Below the pieces are notes generated by a model, which was not told the origin of the DNA, did not search any database, and saw only the letters and a program-made list of their open reading frames with translations. Position numbers and translations under genes: made by a program. From Bacteroidales bacterium (GTDB lineage Bacteria > Bacteroidota > Bacteroidia > Bacteroidales > VadinHA17), in the NCBI GenBank assembly GCA_016715075.1, contig JADKBK010000018.1:1-36103 (forward strand): 36,103 bases of DNA. Reading direction: 5' to 3'. Shown piece after piece: positions 19,333-26,672 of the stretch; positions within the stretch are counted from its first letter, which is position 1; every line of letters begins with the position of its first letter.

Positions 19333-19452
19333 TTTTAGTGTGACCTTATATTTAATCCATTTTGCCCATTTTTATGCAGTCTTTGATCTGCAAAATGTAT
19401 CATCTTCATGTATACCCTATTATTGATACATAAATAGTTACTTTCATGCATA

Positions 19453-19623
19453 TTAATTAACTATATAAGGGTTTATAGGAAACTGTGGATATATTTTCGG
19501 AATTTTAACAACGAAAGATGTCAATGGCAAATCATCCTCGATTTCGATGACAATTATATATCGGTCCGGTGATTCAAAATCTATGCACAGATATTCCTGT
19601 ACAAACCACTTTTTCTTTTTCAT
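19453..19623 (-). CDS. Small protein divergent from the XRE gene
   Basis: A 56-residue reading frame starting at the ATG of MKKKKWFVQEYLCIDFES and ending TAA. It reads as charged at the start and beta-like afterwards (RYIIVIEIEDDLPLTSFVVK); no family recognised. Support for it: a proper start immediately beside repeated operators, divergent from the XRE regulator as in many control pairs, and hydrophobic-polar alternation typical of a folded protein. It may be a partner or target of that regulator. It could also be a chance frame. Confidence 0.45.
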   Translation of the reverse strand: MKKKKWFVQEYLCIDFESPDRYIIVIEIEDDLPLTSFVVKIPKIYPQFPINPYIVN

Positions 19624-19639
19624 GGCTCAAAGATATACA

Positions 19640-19754
19640 ATGTCATAATTATATGGTTATATTTATGACATTTATTTATATGGTAATAATTATGACATTA
19701 TATGTATTTTCTCGCAATGGTAATGTTACCTTTAAATAATATTTATTATGACAT
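19640..19754. promoter_or_regulatory. Four repeats of TTATGACAT: operator array of the XRE gene
   Basis: TTATGACAT occurs at 19663-19671, 19690-19698 and 19746-19754, and inverted as ATGTCATAA at 19640-19648. The first and second form a palindrome of wide spacing. The last copy overlaps the XRE ATG at 19753. Such repeats between divergent genes are what an autoregulated repressor would use. Confidence 0.6.
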
Positions 19755-20004
19755 GGCCTACGAAAGAATAAATCCAATCCTCGATAGACATCAACTGGTG
19801 TTAGATGCTATTGGTAATAAAATCCATAATCTTCGAAAATCAACTGGACTATCAGTTGAAAGGTTTTGTGTGAAAAACGATATTCCACGAATTTCATACA
19901 CAAATCTTGAATCTGGCAAGAATTTTCACATGACAACACTACTGAAAGTCCTGGATGCTTACCCCGATGTTAAAACTCTGGAAAGTTTTTTTGCCGGGAT
20001 TTAA
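19753..20004 (+). CDS. XRE-family helix-turn-helix regulator
   Basis: An 83-residue DNA-binding protein from the ATG at 19753 (MAYERINPILDRHQLVLDA); a start 51 bases earlier (19702) is in frame, but its extra residues look unlike the family and cross the operators. The helix-turn-helix spans roughly LRKSTGLSVERFCVKNDIPR then YTNLESGKNFHMTTLLKVLD, the normal XRE pattern including the LE and G K positions. Similar small XRE proteins control plasmid or transposon genes. Repeats upstream suggest autorepression and joint control with the divergent small gene at 19623. Its place beside the recombinase suggests an element regulator. Confidence 0.75.
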   Translation: MAYERINPILDRHQLVLDAIGNKIHNLRKSTGLSVERFCVKNDIPRISYTNLESGKNFHMTTLLKVLDAYPDVKTLESFFAGI

Positions 20005-20305
20005 ACTTTAGCATGGACTTTTGTAATACGATGCGATCTTTTTGATAATTAATGCACCTATGTATGAAGTTTTATCTATGGAGGTGCTACAATTTGATCT
20101 TGCCCCAGATTTCTAATATCTGTTATGAATTATTAATTAAAACATTACGGAAATTAACCTGGAAATTTAATCTTCTGTAAACCAATCAGTTGTTCTAATG
20201 CAGGAGTAATAAAAGCCAGTTATAGTACTTATAAACGGAATTAAAGTGCAGGCCAAAGAGGTTCATTTGTTATACAAGTCCATTTCCACAAATTCTAAAT
20301 GGCCA
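20005..20305. other. Gene-free stretch between XRE and Rep-like genes
   Basis: Three hundred bases with no reading frame worth reporting and no strong hairpin or repeat. It could contain the terminators of the two convergent genes, but I see no clear one. Confidence 0.4.
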
Positions 20306-21538
20306 TTAAAATAATCCTATAAAATGCAACTTCAGTTTTAATGTTACCGAAGAAAACATTTCTCTGAAATTTGATCCCGCCGGATTCGTAATGTATTTTT
20401 TTGCGAGTTCCATTCTTCTGATGATTTCTTCTCGACGATCCCCCATAAATTTATTATTGAATTTATGTATAAGAGCCAGTAACTGATTTTTGTTTATGGC
20501 TGCTACTTTAGCGCTCGCTTTGAAATTTCGAAGGTATTCATTATTGCCGCATTCCAGAAACCTGTAGTAATTCTGACGAAGGATGTTCTCATCGACTGAT
20601 TTTTTATAATGGTTTATTTGATAGTCTGGATTAACTTTCCCGATCTCTGCTGTGGCGATTGACAGATCATCTAACACGCTGACTGCAGTATAATCTGGAT
20701 TTCTGTTTGCATCATAGGATTTTTCAGTCAAGTCATGAAAGGTAAGTTTATGCAATGTTGATATCTCAAAGATGGTTGCCAGCTTTTGTGGATCCAGTAG
20801 AGTTTCAACAGTAATATTCATTTTTTTCTTATTGATGAGACTCCTGATAAAATTCCACTTCAACCTTGCTTCAATGCGATTAACTTTATCCTGGGGCAAA
20901 CCATTATTAATAAAGTAATCCAGAATGAATTTTTCGGAAAAATGAGATTTATTATATATAGCTACCTTATTTTCGCTTTCAGCACTACTTTCAATGACAA
21001 ATGATGCTCCATTGTTCATAACATGCACTATAGTATTTTTTCGCATCTTAAATTGCCTGCCGGAACCGAGACTATTATTAATTGAATTTTTAAATAATAA
21101 CCCAAACTGGCTGACTACATCTTTATTCGTATCAACCGCAATCTCAACACAATTAATATTGTTGTAAGCAATACCAAGTTCTGTTTTAAGTGTTAGATAA
21201 GCTTCATACCAATAATCCGGTTTTATTGAATAAAATAATTCCTTCTTGAAGTCAAATTGTAAATCCGGTTTATTCATTTTACATCCTGAAAATAGCCTGC
21301 CTATTATGCATCCATCATAGTAAACGATGAAACTGTGATAATAAGCTCCCTTCCCCGGTGAGTTATCATGCCTTAGTACAATGCGATTGAAGATTTGCTC
21401 ATTGGTTATGAAATCAGGGTTTTTTATATTTTGAAATGTGGAAGACTTTAAATGACGGAAAGTTATACTCAATCTGTCAATGTGAATAAGGCATTTGTAC
21501 TCTTCCTGTCTTGTTCCGATGTAATTATTAGTTGCCAA
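20306..21538 (-). CDS. Replication-initiator-like protein
   Basis: A 410-residue protein that resembles rolling-circle or filamentous-phage-type Rep proteins in its layout: an opening IDRLSITFRHLK strand, INCVEIAVDTNKDVV near residue 134, then a RIEARLKWNFIRSLI region near 220. The C-terminal part is helical and basic with YYRFLECGNNEYLRN, where a catalytic Tyr could lie. I do not see a clear HUH motif. It follows a ribbon-helix-helix gene by 23 bases, an order common in small plasmids (copy control then Rep). So the block may be a plasmid that integrated. The function is inferred from pattern and context, not from a firm motif. Confidence 0.5.
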   Translation of the reverse strand: MATNNYIGTRQEEYKCLIHIDRLSITFRHLKSSTFQNIKNPDFITNEQIFNRIVLRHDNSPGKGAYYHSFIVYYDGCIIGRLFSGCKMNKPDLQFDFKKELFYSIKPDYWYEAYLTLKTELGIAYNNINCVEIAVDTNKDVVSQFGLLFKNSINNSLGSGRQFKMRKNTIVHVMNNGASFVIESSAESENKVAIYNKSHFSEKFILDYFINNGLPQDKVNRIEARLKWNFIRSLINKKKMNITVETLLDPQKLATIFEISTLHKLTFHDLTEKSYDANRNPDYTAVSVLDDLSIATAEIGKVNPDYQINHYKKSVDENILRQNYYRFLECGNNEYLRNFKASAKVAAINKNQLLALIHKFNNKFMGDRREEIIRRMELAKKYITNPAGSNFREMFSSVTLKLKLHFIGLF

Positions 21539-21561
21539 TTCATAATTTTTAATTTTTGCAG

Positions 21562-21729
21562 TTATTTTTTAACCATATCTGTAATCATGCTGATAATGGT
21601 TCTTACTATCTCTGAAACATTTGATTTTTTATCCTCACTTATCTTTAACAAAGAATTGTAATCCTCATTCGATAAGCGGATACAAATTATTTTGTCAAGT
21701 CTATCAAGTTTTATTTCACTATTCTCCAT
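21562..21729 (-). CDS. Ribbon-helix-helix DNA-binding protein
   Basis: A 55-residue frame starting with MENSEIKLDRLDKIICIRLS. The pattern IICIRLSNEDYNSLLKISED followed by VSEIVRTIISMI is that of CopG/MobC-like ribbon-helix-helix proteins: a beta strand, an acidic helix and a second helix after a turn. It lies just before the Rep-like gene on the same strand, where a copy-number or mobilisation regulator would sit. It is easy to miss because it is short. The palindrome at 21821-21833 upstream is a candidate binding site. Confidence 0.65.
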   Translation of the reverse strand: MENSEIKLDRLDKIICIRLSNEDYNSLLKISEDKKSNVSEIVRTIISMITDMVKK

Positions 21730-21820
21730 GTTATACATATTTCAAATAAATACTTGATGAAATCGGTTTATATGGAAAATTCGATAGTAAAATGTAATAC
21801 ATCGTAAAATGATACGCACT

Positions 21821-21833
21821 TGTCAGACTGACA
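21821..21833. repeat. Short palindrome TGTCAGACTGACA
   Basis: TGTCAG and CTGACA flank a single A, a perfect 6-bp inverted repeat. It lies in the 107-base gap between the 170-residue gene and the ribbon-helix-helix gene and could be an operator for the latter or part of a replication origin. Confidence 0.4.
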
Positions 21834-21836
21834 CGG

Positions 21837-22349
21837 CTAAGACTCAATTCCTCCGTAATTAAGTTCGTATCTTGTATCGTGTGTACTATTGTATAATGGC
21901 AGGAGTAAGAACTTAATCATTGCAAGATCGAAATCCCGGCTAAATGGCATCCCAACAAATATTTTATCGAATTCCTCTTCCCATTCATAATCTCGATCGT
22001 TTATACGATAATATGTTCCGTTCAAAGCAAAAAGCGTCTGCAGCAGCAAGGCTTGAATGCAAATATGATATTTCAGTGCTCCGTTCTTTATTATCCACAG
22101 CATTTCGTCCTTCCCGTTCAATATACCTTGCTCAGCTTTAAACTGTTCTACTTCCCTGTTCATCCTGCCTTCATATTTGGTATACCATTCACTCTGGTAA
22201 TCCATTGCGAACTTAAAAAAGTGGGTTATTGACAGCATGATTATTAGTGCTTGTTCAACATCCATTTTAATAGTACCATCATAGTATCTCTGATCTGAAA
22301 GAGCGATGATTTCGTTGATTTTTACATCAGATAAATATTGTGCATTCAT
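21837..22349 (-). CDS. Hypothetical protein of the plasmid-like block (170 aa)
   Basis: Not recognised. A soluble, mostly helical protein with a hydrophobic helical middle (ALIIMLSITHFFKFAMDY, about residues 29-46) and aromatic-rich motifs (YQSEWYTKYEGRMN, NDRDYEWEEEF). No signal peptide or clear membrane helix. It is the sixth gene of the minus-strand run that begins with the ParB-like gene, 32 bases after the 282-residue gene, so it is probably cotranscribed with that group. Its ATG is preceded by an A/T-rich leader, as usual here. Function unknown. Confidence 0.6.
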   Translation of the reverse strand: MNAQYLSDVKINEIIALSDQRYYDGTIKMDVEQALIIMLSITHFFKFAMDYQSEWYTKYEGRMNREVEQFKAEQGILNGKDEMLWIIKNGALKYHICIQALLLQTLFALNGTYYRINDRDYEWEEEFDKIFVGMPFSRDFDLAMIKFLLLPLYNSTHDTRYELNYGGIES

Positions 22350-22381
22350 TTTTCAAATTTTATTAATAAAGTAATTTTTCG

Positions 22382-23230
22382 TTATTGATAACATTCTTTT
22401 GTTAAACCAGTTTCGAGGTAATAATCAATTATTTGCAAAGCAGATTCAGGCCAAGTGTCCCATCCCAAAGATTTTAAATTGTTAATACTGGCATTATCCA
22501 ATTCGTGAAAAACTCTGTATATAATATACTGCTCATCAACGGTTACGACTATCAAAAACCTTTTCGCATCAGCTTCCAGGTGTATTTTGATGCGATATGC
22601 TGTCTCGTGAATGTCACGCTTTAAAAACTGCTCTAATTCATTCAAATCAGCCACATCAACATCAATAATTTTGGTACCTAAAGACACGTAATATTCCAAA
22701 TCATCAGCTAAAGCACTCTCCCATTCGACTTCGTCAACTCCAGGTTCATCAACCTTCATAAATTCACAATCACCATCATAACCCTTTAATCTCATATACT
22801 CGTTTATATTATCACCAACATCAAAAAAGTCATAACCAACAATATTACCATGAGTATCCATCACGAGATAAAGCTTATCCATTATTGTTGCCATTTCTAT
22901 CGTTTCTTCAAAAGTACCGTTGCATGGACACCAACAAAATTCCCCAGAGACTTCATATGGCATAATCTCATCGACATCTTCATGTATAAAATAGGCTGGA
23001 TTTAATGTGACCTCACCTGTAAAGGGATTGAAACCACTTTGCAATAGATCCCATTCATAATCTGAGATATGCCAGCTAAAAAAGTCGTCTTCCCATCCTT
23101 CAGGCAAATAGAGGTTTGGGTATAGCTCTGATTCAGGTATAAAGTCAAGAAGTTCTTCTTCGGTAATTACTTCAATTCCATTCTGTAATTCGTAGTCAGC
23201 TATCATGCGACTAAACTCTTCACTACTCAT
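22382..23230 (-). CDS. Hypothetical acidic protein (282 aa)
   Basis: Not recognised. Strongly acidic and aromatic (GWEDDFFSWHISDYEWDLL near 62-80), soluble, with a CWCPC cysteine cluster near residues 118-122 that may bind metal. The C-terminal part has alternating strands and helices (RFLIVVTVDEQYIIYRVFHE, LKSLGWDTWPESALQIIDYY). The high net negative charge resembles DNA-mimic or anti-defence proteins, but that is only a guess. It follows the 134-residue gene by 7 bases in the same run, suggesting coupled translation. Confidence 0.6.
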   Translation of the reverse strand: MSSEEFSRMIADYELQNGIEVITEEELLDFIPESELYPNLYLPEGWEDDFFSWHISDYEWDLLQSGFNPFTGEVTLNPAYFIHEDVDEIMPYEVSGEFCWCPCNGTFEETIEMATIMDKLYLVMDTHGNIVGYDFFDVGDNINEYMRLKGYDGDCEFMKVDEPGVDEVEWESALADDLEYYVSLGTKIIDVDVADLNELEQFLKRDIHETAYRIKIHLEADAKRFLIVVTVDEQYIIYRVFHELDNASINNLKSLGWDTWPESALQIIDYYLETGLTKECYQ

Positions 23231-23237
23231 TGGAAAT

Positions 23238-23642
23238 TTATTTATTGTTCTTTATTTTAAATAATCTCGAAAACTCTCCATCATAAATTTCTTTCTCAAC
23301 AAATTCCATCTTCTGAGATTCAGTATTAATGTTATAATGAAAAATCTCCTGAATTTCATCTGTAACCAGAATAACGTTGACCATGTCAGGTTCAACCGGA
23401 AATTCCAACATAAATGCGATAGTCTCCAGTTCGGTACATTTGGATCTTATTCTTTGTATCAGACTTTCCTTGTCGTTCCATTCTTCCTCCGGTATCCAGC
23501 GCAAACTAACTTGTTCTCGGGTATTTGTTAGGTAAAACATCATAGGAACAACATGATTTAACTGACTATAAGCAGTACACATTGTATTTCGCATGGATTC
23601 CTGGAATTTCAGGATAGCCTCTTCTTTTCCTTCCTTAGTCAT
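23238..23642 (-). CDS. Hypothetical protein (134 aa), possible relative of its neighbour
   Basis: Not recognised. A compact alpha-beta protein: MMFYLTNTREQVSLRW, then LETIAFMLEFPVEPDM, then VILVTDEIQEIFHYNI. The order of segments resembles that of the upstream 139-residue protein (TPTFTLLFDDGSTE, SVIACTFITEGWLT, EEIIMLLYNT), so the two may be paralogues. It overlaps that gene by four bases (ATGA), a sign of translational coupling. It may be a small structural or regulatory protein of the element. Confidence 0.6.
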   Translation of the reverse strand: MTKEGKEEAILKFQESMRNTMCTAYSQLNHVVPMMFYLTNTREQVSLRWIPEEEWNDKESLIQRIRSKCTELETIAFMLEFPVEPDMVNVILVTDEIQEIFHYNINTESQKMEFVEKEIYDGEFSRLFKIKNNK

Positions 23643-24058
23643 ATTTTTGCAGAGCCAAAAGGATTGCTCAACCTTCCCTGATAAGCTCTGTCAATAGATA
23701 CCAATTCGAGTATCCCATTCTTGTCTGGTTTATATAAGTGACATTCATGAGCAATATCGCGTGTATTATAAAGCAACATAATAATCTCTTCCCGGTCATC
23801 GCATTCAGAAGGGGACTTAGTTTCATCAGCACTTGTAGTTAACCATCCTTCAGTTATGAAAGTGCATGCAATCACACTTGAATCCTCACAAATTTTTTGC
23901 ATGAAAAACTTATATTTTTCTTTGTCGAAGATCAGAGCATTGGATTCCGTAGAACCATCATCGAATAATAATGTGAATGTTGGTGTGATACTTCCATGAT
24001 TGGTATAAGTCTCAATTAAACCATGGGTTTCCTTAAGTAAAAATTCTTGTTCTGTCAT
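23639..24058 (-). CDS. Hypothetical protein (139 aa), possible relative of its neighbour
   Basis: Not recognised. Soluble alpha-beta protein with a central beta pair (TPTFTLLFDDGSTESNALIF) and a later SSVIACTFITEGWLTT. No catalytic motif seen. It lies 4 bases after the 121-residue gene and overlaps the next gene by four bases, so the whole set is one transcription unit. See the entry at 23238 for the likeness between these two. Confidence 0.6.
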   Translation of the reverse strand: MTEQEFLLKETHGLIETYTNHGSITPTFTLLFDDGSTESNALIFDKEKYKFFMQKICEDSSVIACTFITEGWLTTSADETKSPSECDDREEIIMLLYNTRDIAHECHLYKPDKNGILELVSIDRAYQGRLSNPFGSAKI

Positions 24059-24062
24059 AATT

Positions 24063-24428
24063 TTAGATATTATTTGAATAATTTTTATTTTTTAAACTCG
24101 TTTTGTTCTTAAGAAGTCCTGTTGTTCTGGCAACAGATATGTTTCTGATCTTTATCGTCTCATTCGAGGATCCACTTACATTTGATACTGGGATTACAAT
24201 ACAATATGCCTTATCATAATCTCCACATCGCTCTGATGCTGATATCTGTATTCTATATACCTGCTTCTTTTTCATGTAAAAAACGTCTCCAATATTCCCG
24301 TTTTTTACCCAATTGAATTCAATTTGGTAGCCTGATGATTTTAATTGCTGTAATCTCGTATCGATCACTTGGTTCGTATCAATGATTTTCTGAACCGCTA
24401 TAAGTATTTCACTAAGTGTTTTCATCAT
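24063..24428 (-). CDS. Hypothetical protein (121 aa)
   Basis: Not recognised. A small basic protein that begins with a helical MMKTLSEILIAVQKIIDTNQ, followed by strands (YQIEFNWVKNGNIGD, KKKQVYRIQISASE, AYCIVIPVSNVSG), ending in a lysine- and asparagine-rich tail (KNKTSLKNKNYSNNI). It follows the ParB-like gene by 83 bases; that gap holds a CCTTG-GAT-CAAGG inverted repeat (24474-24486). It may be a nucleic-acid-binding accessory protein of the block. Confidence 0.55.
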   Translation of the reverse strand: MMKTLSEILIAVQKIIDTNQVIDTRLQQLKSSGYQIEFNWVKNGNIGDVFYMKKKQVYRIQISASERCGDYDKAYCIVIPVSNVSGSSNETIKIRNISVARTTGLLKNKTSLKNKNYSNNI

Positions 24429-24511
24429 AATTTTTTTCTTTTTCTTCCAACTCAGTCTTGATTAGGTTGAGTTCCTTGGATCAAGGCCAGAGTTTTGGAT
24501 GTTTTTTACTA

Positions 24512-25537
24512 TCATTTTTCTTGAGTTTTGTTTGTATTCAGGTCTTCACCTGTATTTTCAGGATACATCTGTTCTTCATTTAGCCTCTGAATTTCATCTT
24601 TGAATACTTTCATAGCCTCGGTATCATATTCGAAAGTAGGATGCTCGACACCTATTGTGAGTAGGTCAATAGCTGCCTGCTTATAATCTGTATTCCAATC
24701 GAACAGTTTGTTTTCAATATTCTGTGCTTTGGCATAGGCTTTTAGTTTTATAAGAAGTCCCTCGCTTACCTCTAATATCAGTTCAGTCTTAACTTCTTCC
24801 CGAACTATTGGAACAGGTTCGACTATGACCTCTGTTGTTATTGATCCAACATCATCTTGAACCTTGATGGTCTCCATCTTTTTCTTTTGAGTTTCTAAAG
24901 CTTCCGTTTTTTCGGCCCGAATTACATCGTTGATGGTGATCTCTCCATTCTTGACCTGCTTAAAAACCTCCGGCTTATTTGTTTTAAGTTCTTTAGCCTT
25001 TGTCACATATTTTGGATTAGTATTGAATTGTTTTGCCAACTTTACAGTCGACCTTTTTGAGTCGTCTCTTTTGGGATTTTCAATTGGTGGAATTTGTTCT
25101 ACCAATTGTTTTTCCTTAGAAGCGTTTCTGTTGCCTTCGAGCTTCTCTGTTTTTTCCTTTTTTACTGCTGCTTCAATACTTTCCATTATCGGTTGTGCTT
25201 CAGTAGCAATTGCTGACCACTGTGAGCTTGTCAGGTTTCTTCTTTTGTTACTTCTCCATATGAAATCCATGGCTTCGAGATCACTACCCTTAAACTCCTC
25301 ATATTTTGGAAGGACACAGAGTTCTTCGCAAATCTGTTGCCTGTTCCAACCATCAAGAACCTTTTCTTGATATAATATTACAGGGTATCTTTCATCGTAT
25401 CCGTGCATGTGGATATCTGATCTTACTTCCTCTCTTTCCTCTGCTGTCATTTCAGGGAAAACATTGAAATGATGCTTTTCTAATTTTCTTACAATTTCGT
25501 CATGTAATTCCTGCTGTAAAAAGTCTGTTGTTGCCAT
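24512..25537 (-). CDS. ParB-like nuclease/partition-type protein
   Basis: A 341-residue protein of the ParB/Spo0J-like superfamily. The N-terminal ParB domain shows YPVILYQEKVLDGWNRQQIC near residues 51-70, the pattern of an adenine-nucleotide-binding ParB fold with the usual G..R element. A helix-turn-helix follows around STVKLAKQFNTNPKYVTKAK, then EVFKQVKNGEITINDVIRAE. The C-terminal third is helical, basic and acidic in alternation. In plasmids such proteins act in partition or regulation, sometimes as nucleases; no ParA partner is seen here. It heads a minus-strand run of six genes. Repeated GTCGTY units lie upstream and may be its sites. Confidence 0.7.
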   Translation of the reverse strand: MATTDFLQQELHDEIVRKLEKHHFNVFPEMTAEEREEVRSDIHMHGYDERYPVILYQEKVLDGWNRQQICEELCVLPKYEEFKGSDLEAMDFIWRSNKRRNLTSSQWSAIATEAQPIMESIEAAVKKEKTEKLEGNRNASKEKQLVEQIPPIENPKRDDSKRSTVKLAKQFNTNPKYVTKAKELKTNKPEVFKQVKNGEITINDVIRAEKTEALETQKKKMETIKVQDDVGSITTEVIVEPVPIVREEVKTELILEVSEGLLIKLKAYAKAQNIENKLFDWNTDYKQAAIDLLTIGVEHPTFEYDTEAMKVFKDEIQRLNEEQMYPENTGEDLNTNKTQEK

Positions 25538-25622
25538 AATCTTAAATATTAAAATAATAAATAGTTAATTTTATTGCAATGATACACAGTATATTACGTA
25601 AGTTATGGCAATTATTTTTGAT

Positions 25623-25755
25623 GTCGTTTGATGTGTCGTCAGTGAAATGAATAGGAGTATCGATAATAACCGGATACCAGTTAAAATCTTTATTTAGAAA
25701 GTAAAGTTTGAAATTTTACGAAACGTCGTCTTTTTCTATTGAATTGTCGTCTTTT
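25623..25755. repeat. Repeated GTCGTY units upstream of the ParB-like gene
   Basis: GTCGTTTG at 25623, GTCGTC at 25635, GTCGTCTTTTT at 25725 and GTCGTCTTTTG at 25746 lie in the gap before the ParB-like gene and the end of the preceding one. Clustered copies of one unit are unusual in DNA this AT-rich. They could be partition or operator sites; weak support. Confidence 0.35.
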
Positions 25756-26059
25756 GTAATAAACCGATTCGCTTCATAATGGCATCAAATCGACTTTTTA
25801 CAACTGGATCCAGCCGACTATCGAATCTACCTTTGCTGGAAGAGAAGTAAGTTCCTTCAACAGATTTGTAAAATAAGTGATTCGCAATTTCATTATTTGA
25901 TGGAGACTTGGAATACGAAATAAATGAATGATTAATACATTTTAATAAAATATGCAAAGTGATTATATTTTGTTCCTTCCAGACTATTGGAGATGGAGAT
26001 TCAATCGGTATCTTATCGCCTGTTATAAAAAGAGTCTCCGGAATTCTCTTAATGAACAA
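25736..26059 (-). CDS. Small unrecognised protein downstream of SPARTA
   Basis: A frame of 107 residues from a TTG at 26059 that overlaps the end of the previous gene by 11 bases. It reads TLFITGDKIPIESPSPIVWK, then a helical LHILLKCINHSFISYSKSPS, ending in the basic FDSRLDPVVKSRFDAIMKRI. No family recognised. It has no ATG near the start and a stop directly before the TTG, so it may be the C-terminal half of the preceding protein, separated by an indel. Remote likeness to the helical end of mobile-element regulators of the RteC type is possible but unproven. Confidence 0.45.
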   Translation of the reverse strand: MFIKRIPETLFITGDKIPIESPSPIVWKEQNIITLHILLKCINHSFISYSKSPSNNEIANHLFYKSVEGTYFSSSKGRFDSRLDPVVKSRFDAIMKRIGLLQKTTIQ

Positions 26060-26625
26060 TCAATGTATCAGCTTTCTTTAGTTCCTTATGCATTAATGGC
26101 AAAATAAAATTGCTGGAAGTCTTAAATTGCTCATCTATCTTAAAAAAATAAACAGGTTCTGCACTCGGAGGCGTTTTTGCTTCGATAATTTCTACATCAC
26201 TTTGCTCATTTGCTAATAATTTTAAAGTATCCTCACAATACTGAATCTTACAATTTATCAAAGCATCAAGTGTTATATCATGAAGTAAGTGAACTGTTGC
26301 ACTGATCTGAGTCAGCTCAATCTTAGAATTATTTATCTGTTCCTTAATCTCCTTAAAAAGTTCTCCTTTTCTTGCAGCTGGATTTGAAAAAACAGCAAGT
26401 TTAAAGGTTTTGAACTGTTTGTCCAAAAAGTCATGTAAGTCAACCGGACTACTGCACTCATTTATTTCGAAGTAGCGCATTGAATCTGGCAACTCTCCAT
26501 CATATTCAATTTCTATGTCGGCCAGTAACTGATCGGCATGTTCAAATTCTTCTGAATTTCCTATATTTTGCTTTAATACTATTGTTAGTAAGGATTGATA
26601 TATAACCTATAATAGGATCATCCAT
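26049..26625 (-). pseudogene. Small unrecognised protein, probable frameshift near its start
   Basis: The continuous frame can only start at a TTG at 26492 (147 residues), but open coding extends further upstream: SLLTIVLKQNIGNSEEFEHA in the same frame, back to a stop near 26608. The nearest ATG (26625, MDDPIIGYISIL) is in another frame, so a single indel near 26600 would join MDDPIIG to this protein, making about 190 residues. The rest is helical (LFKEIKEQINNSKIELTQIS) with no known motif. It lies 47 bases after the Argonaute gene on the same strand, so it may belong to the defence unit. The overlap with the next frame may mean that both are one protein. Confidence 0.5.
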
Positions 26626-26672
26626 AATTTTCTAACATTTAAATATAATATTTGAAAGATAGCGGTGGAACT

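Noticed and set aside
24930..25370. 146-residue plus-strand frame opposite the ParB-like gene
   Set aside because: Serine- and leucine-rich shadow; the minus-strand ParB domain is convincing.
25736..26625. Calling the two small genes RteC regulators
   Set aside because: The likeness is limited to a helical C-terminus; the N-terminal half does not fit.
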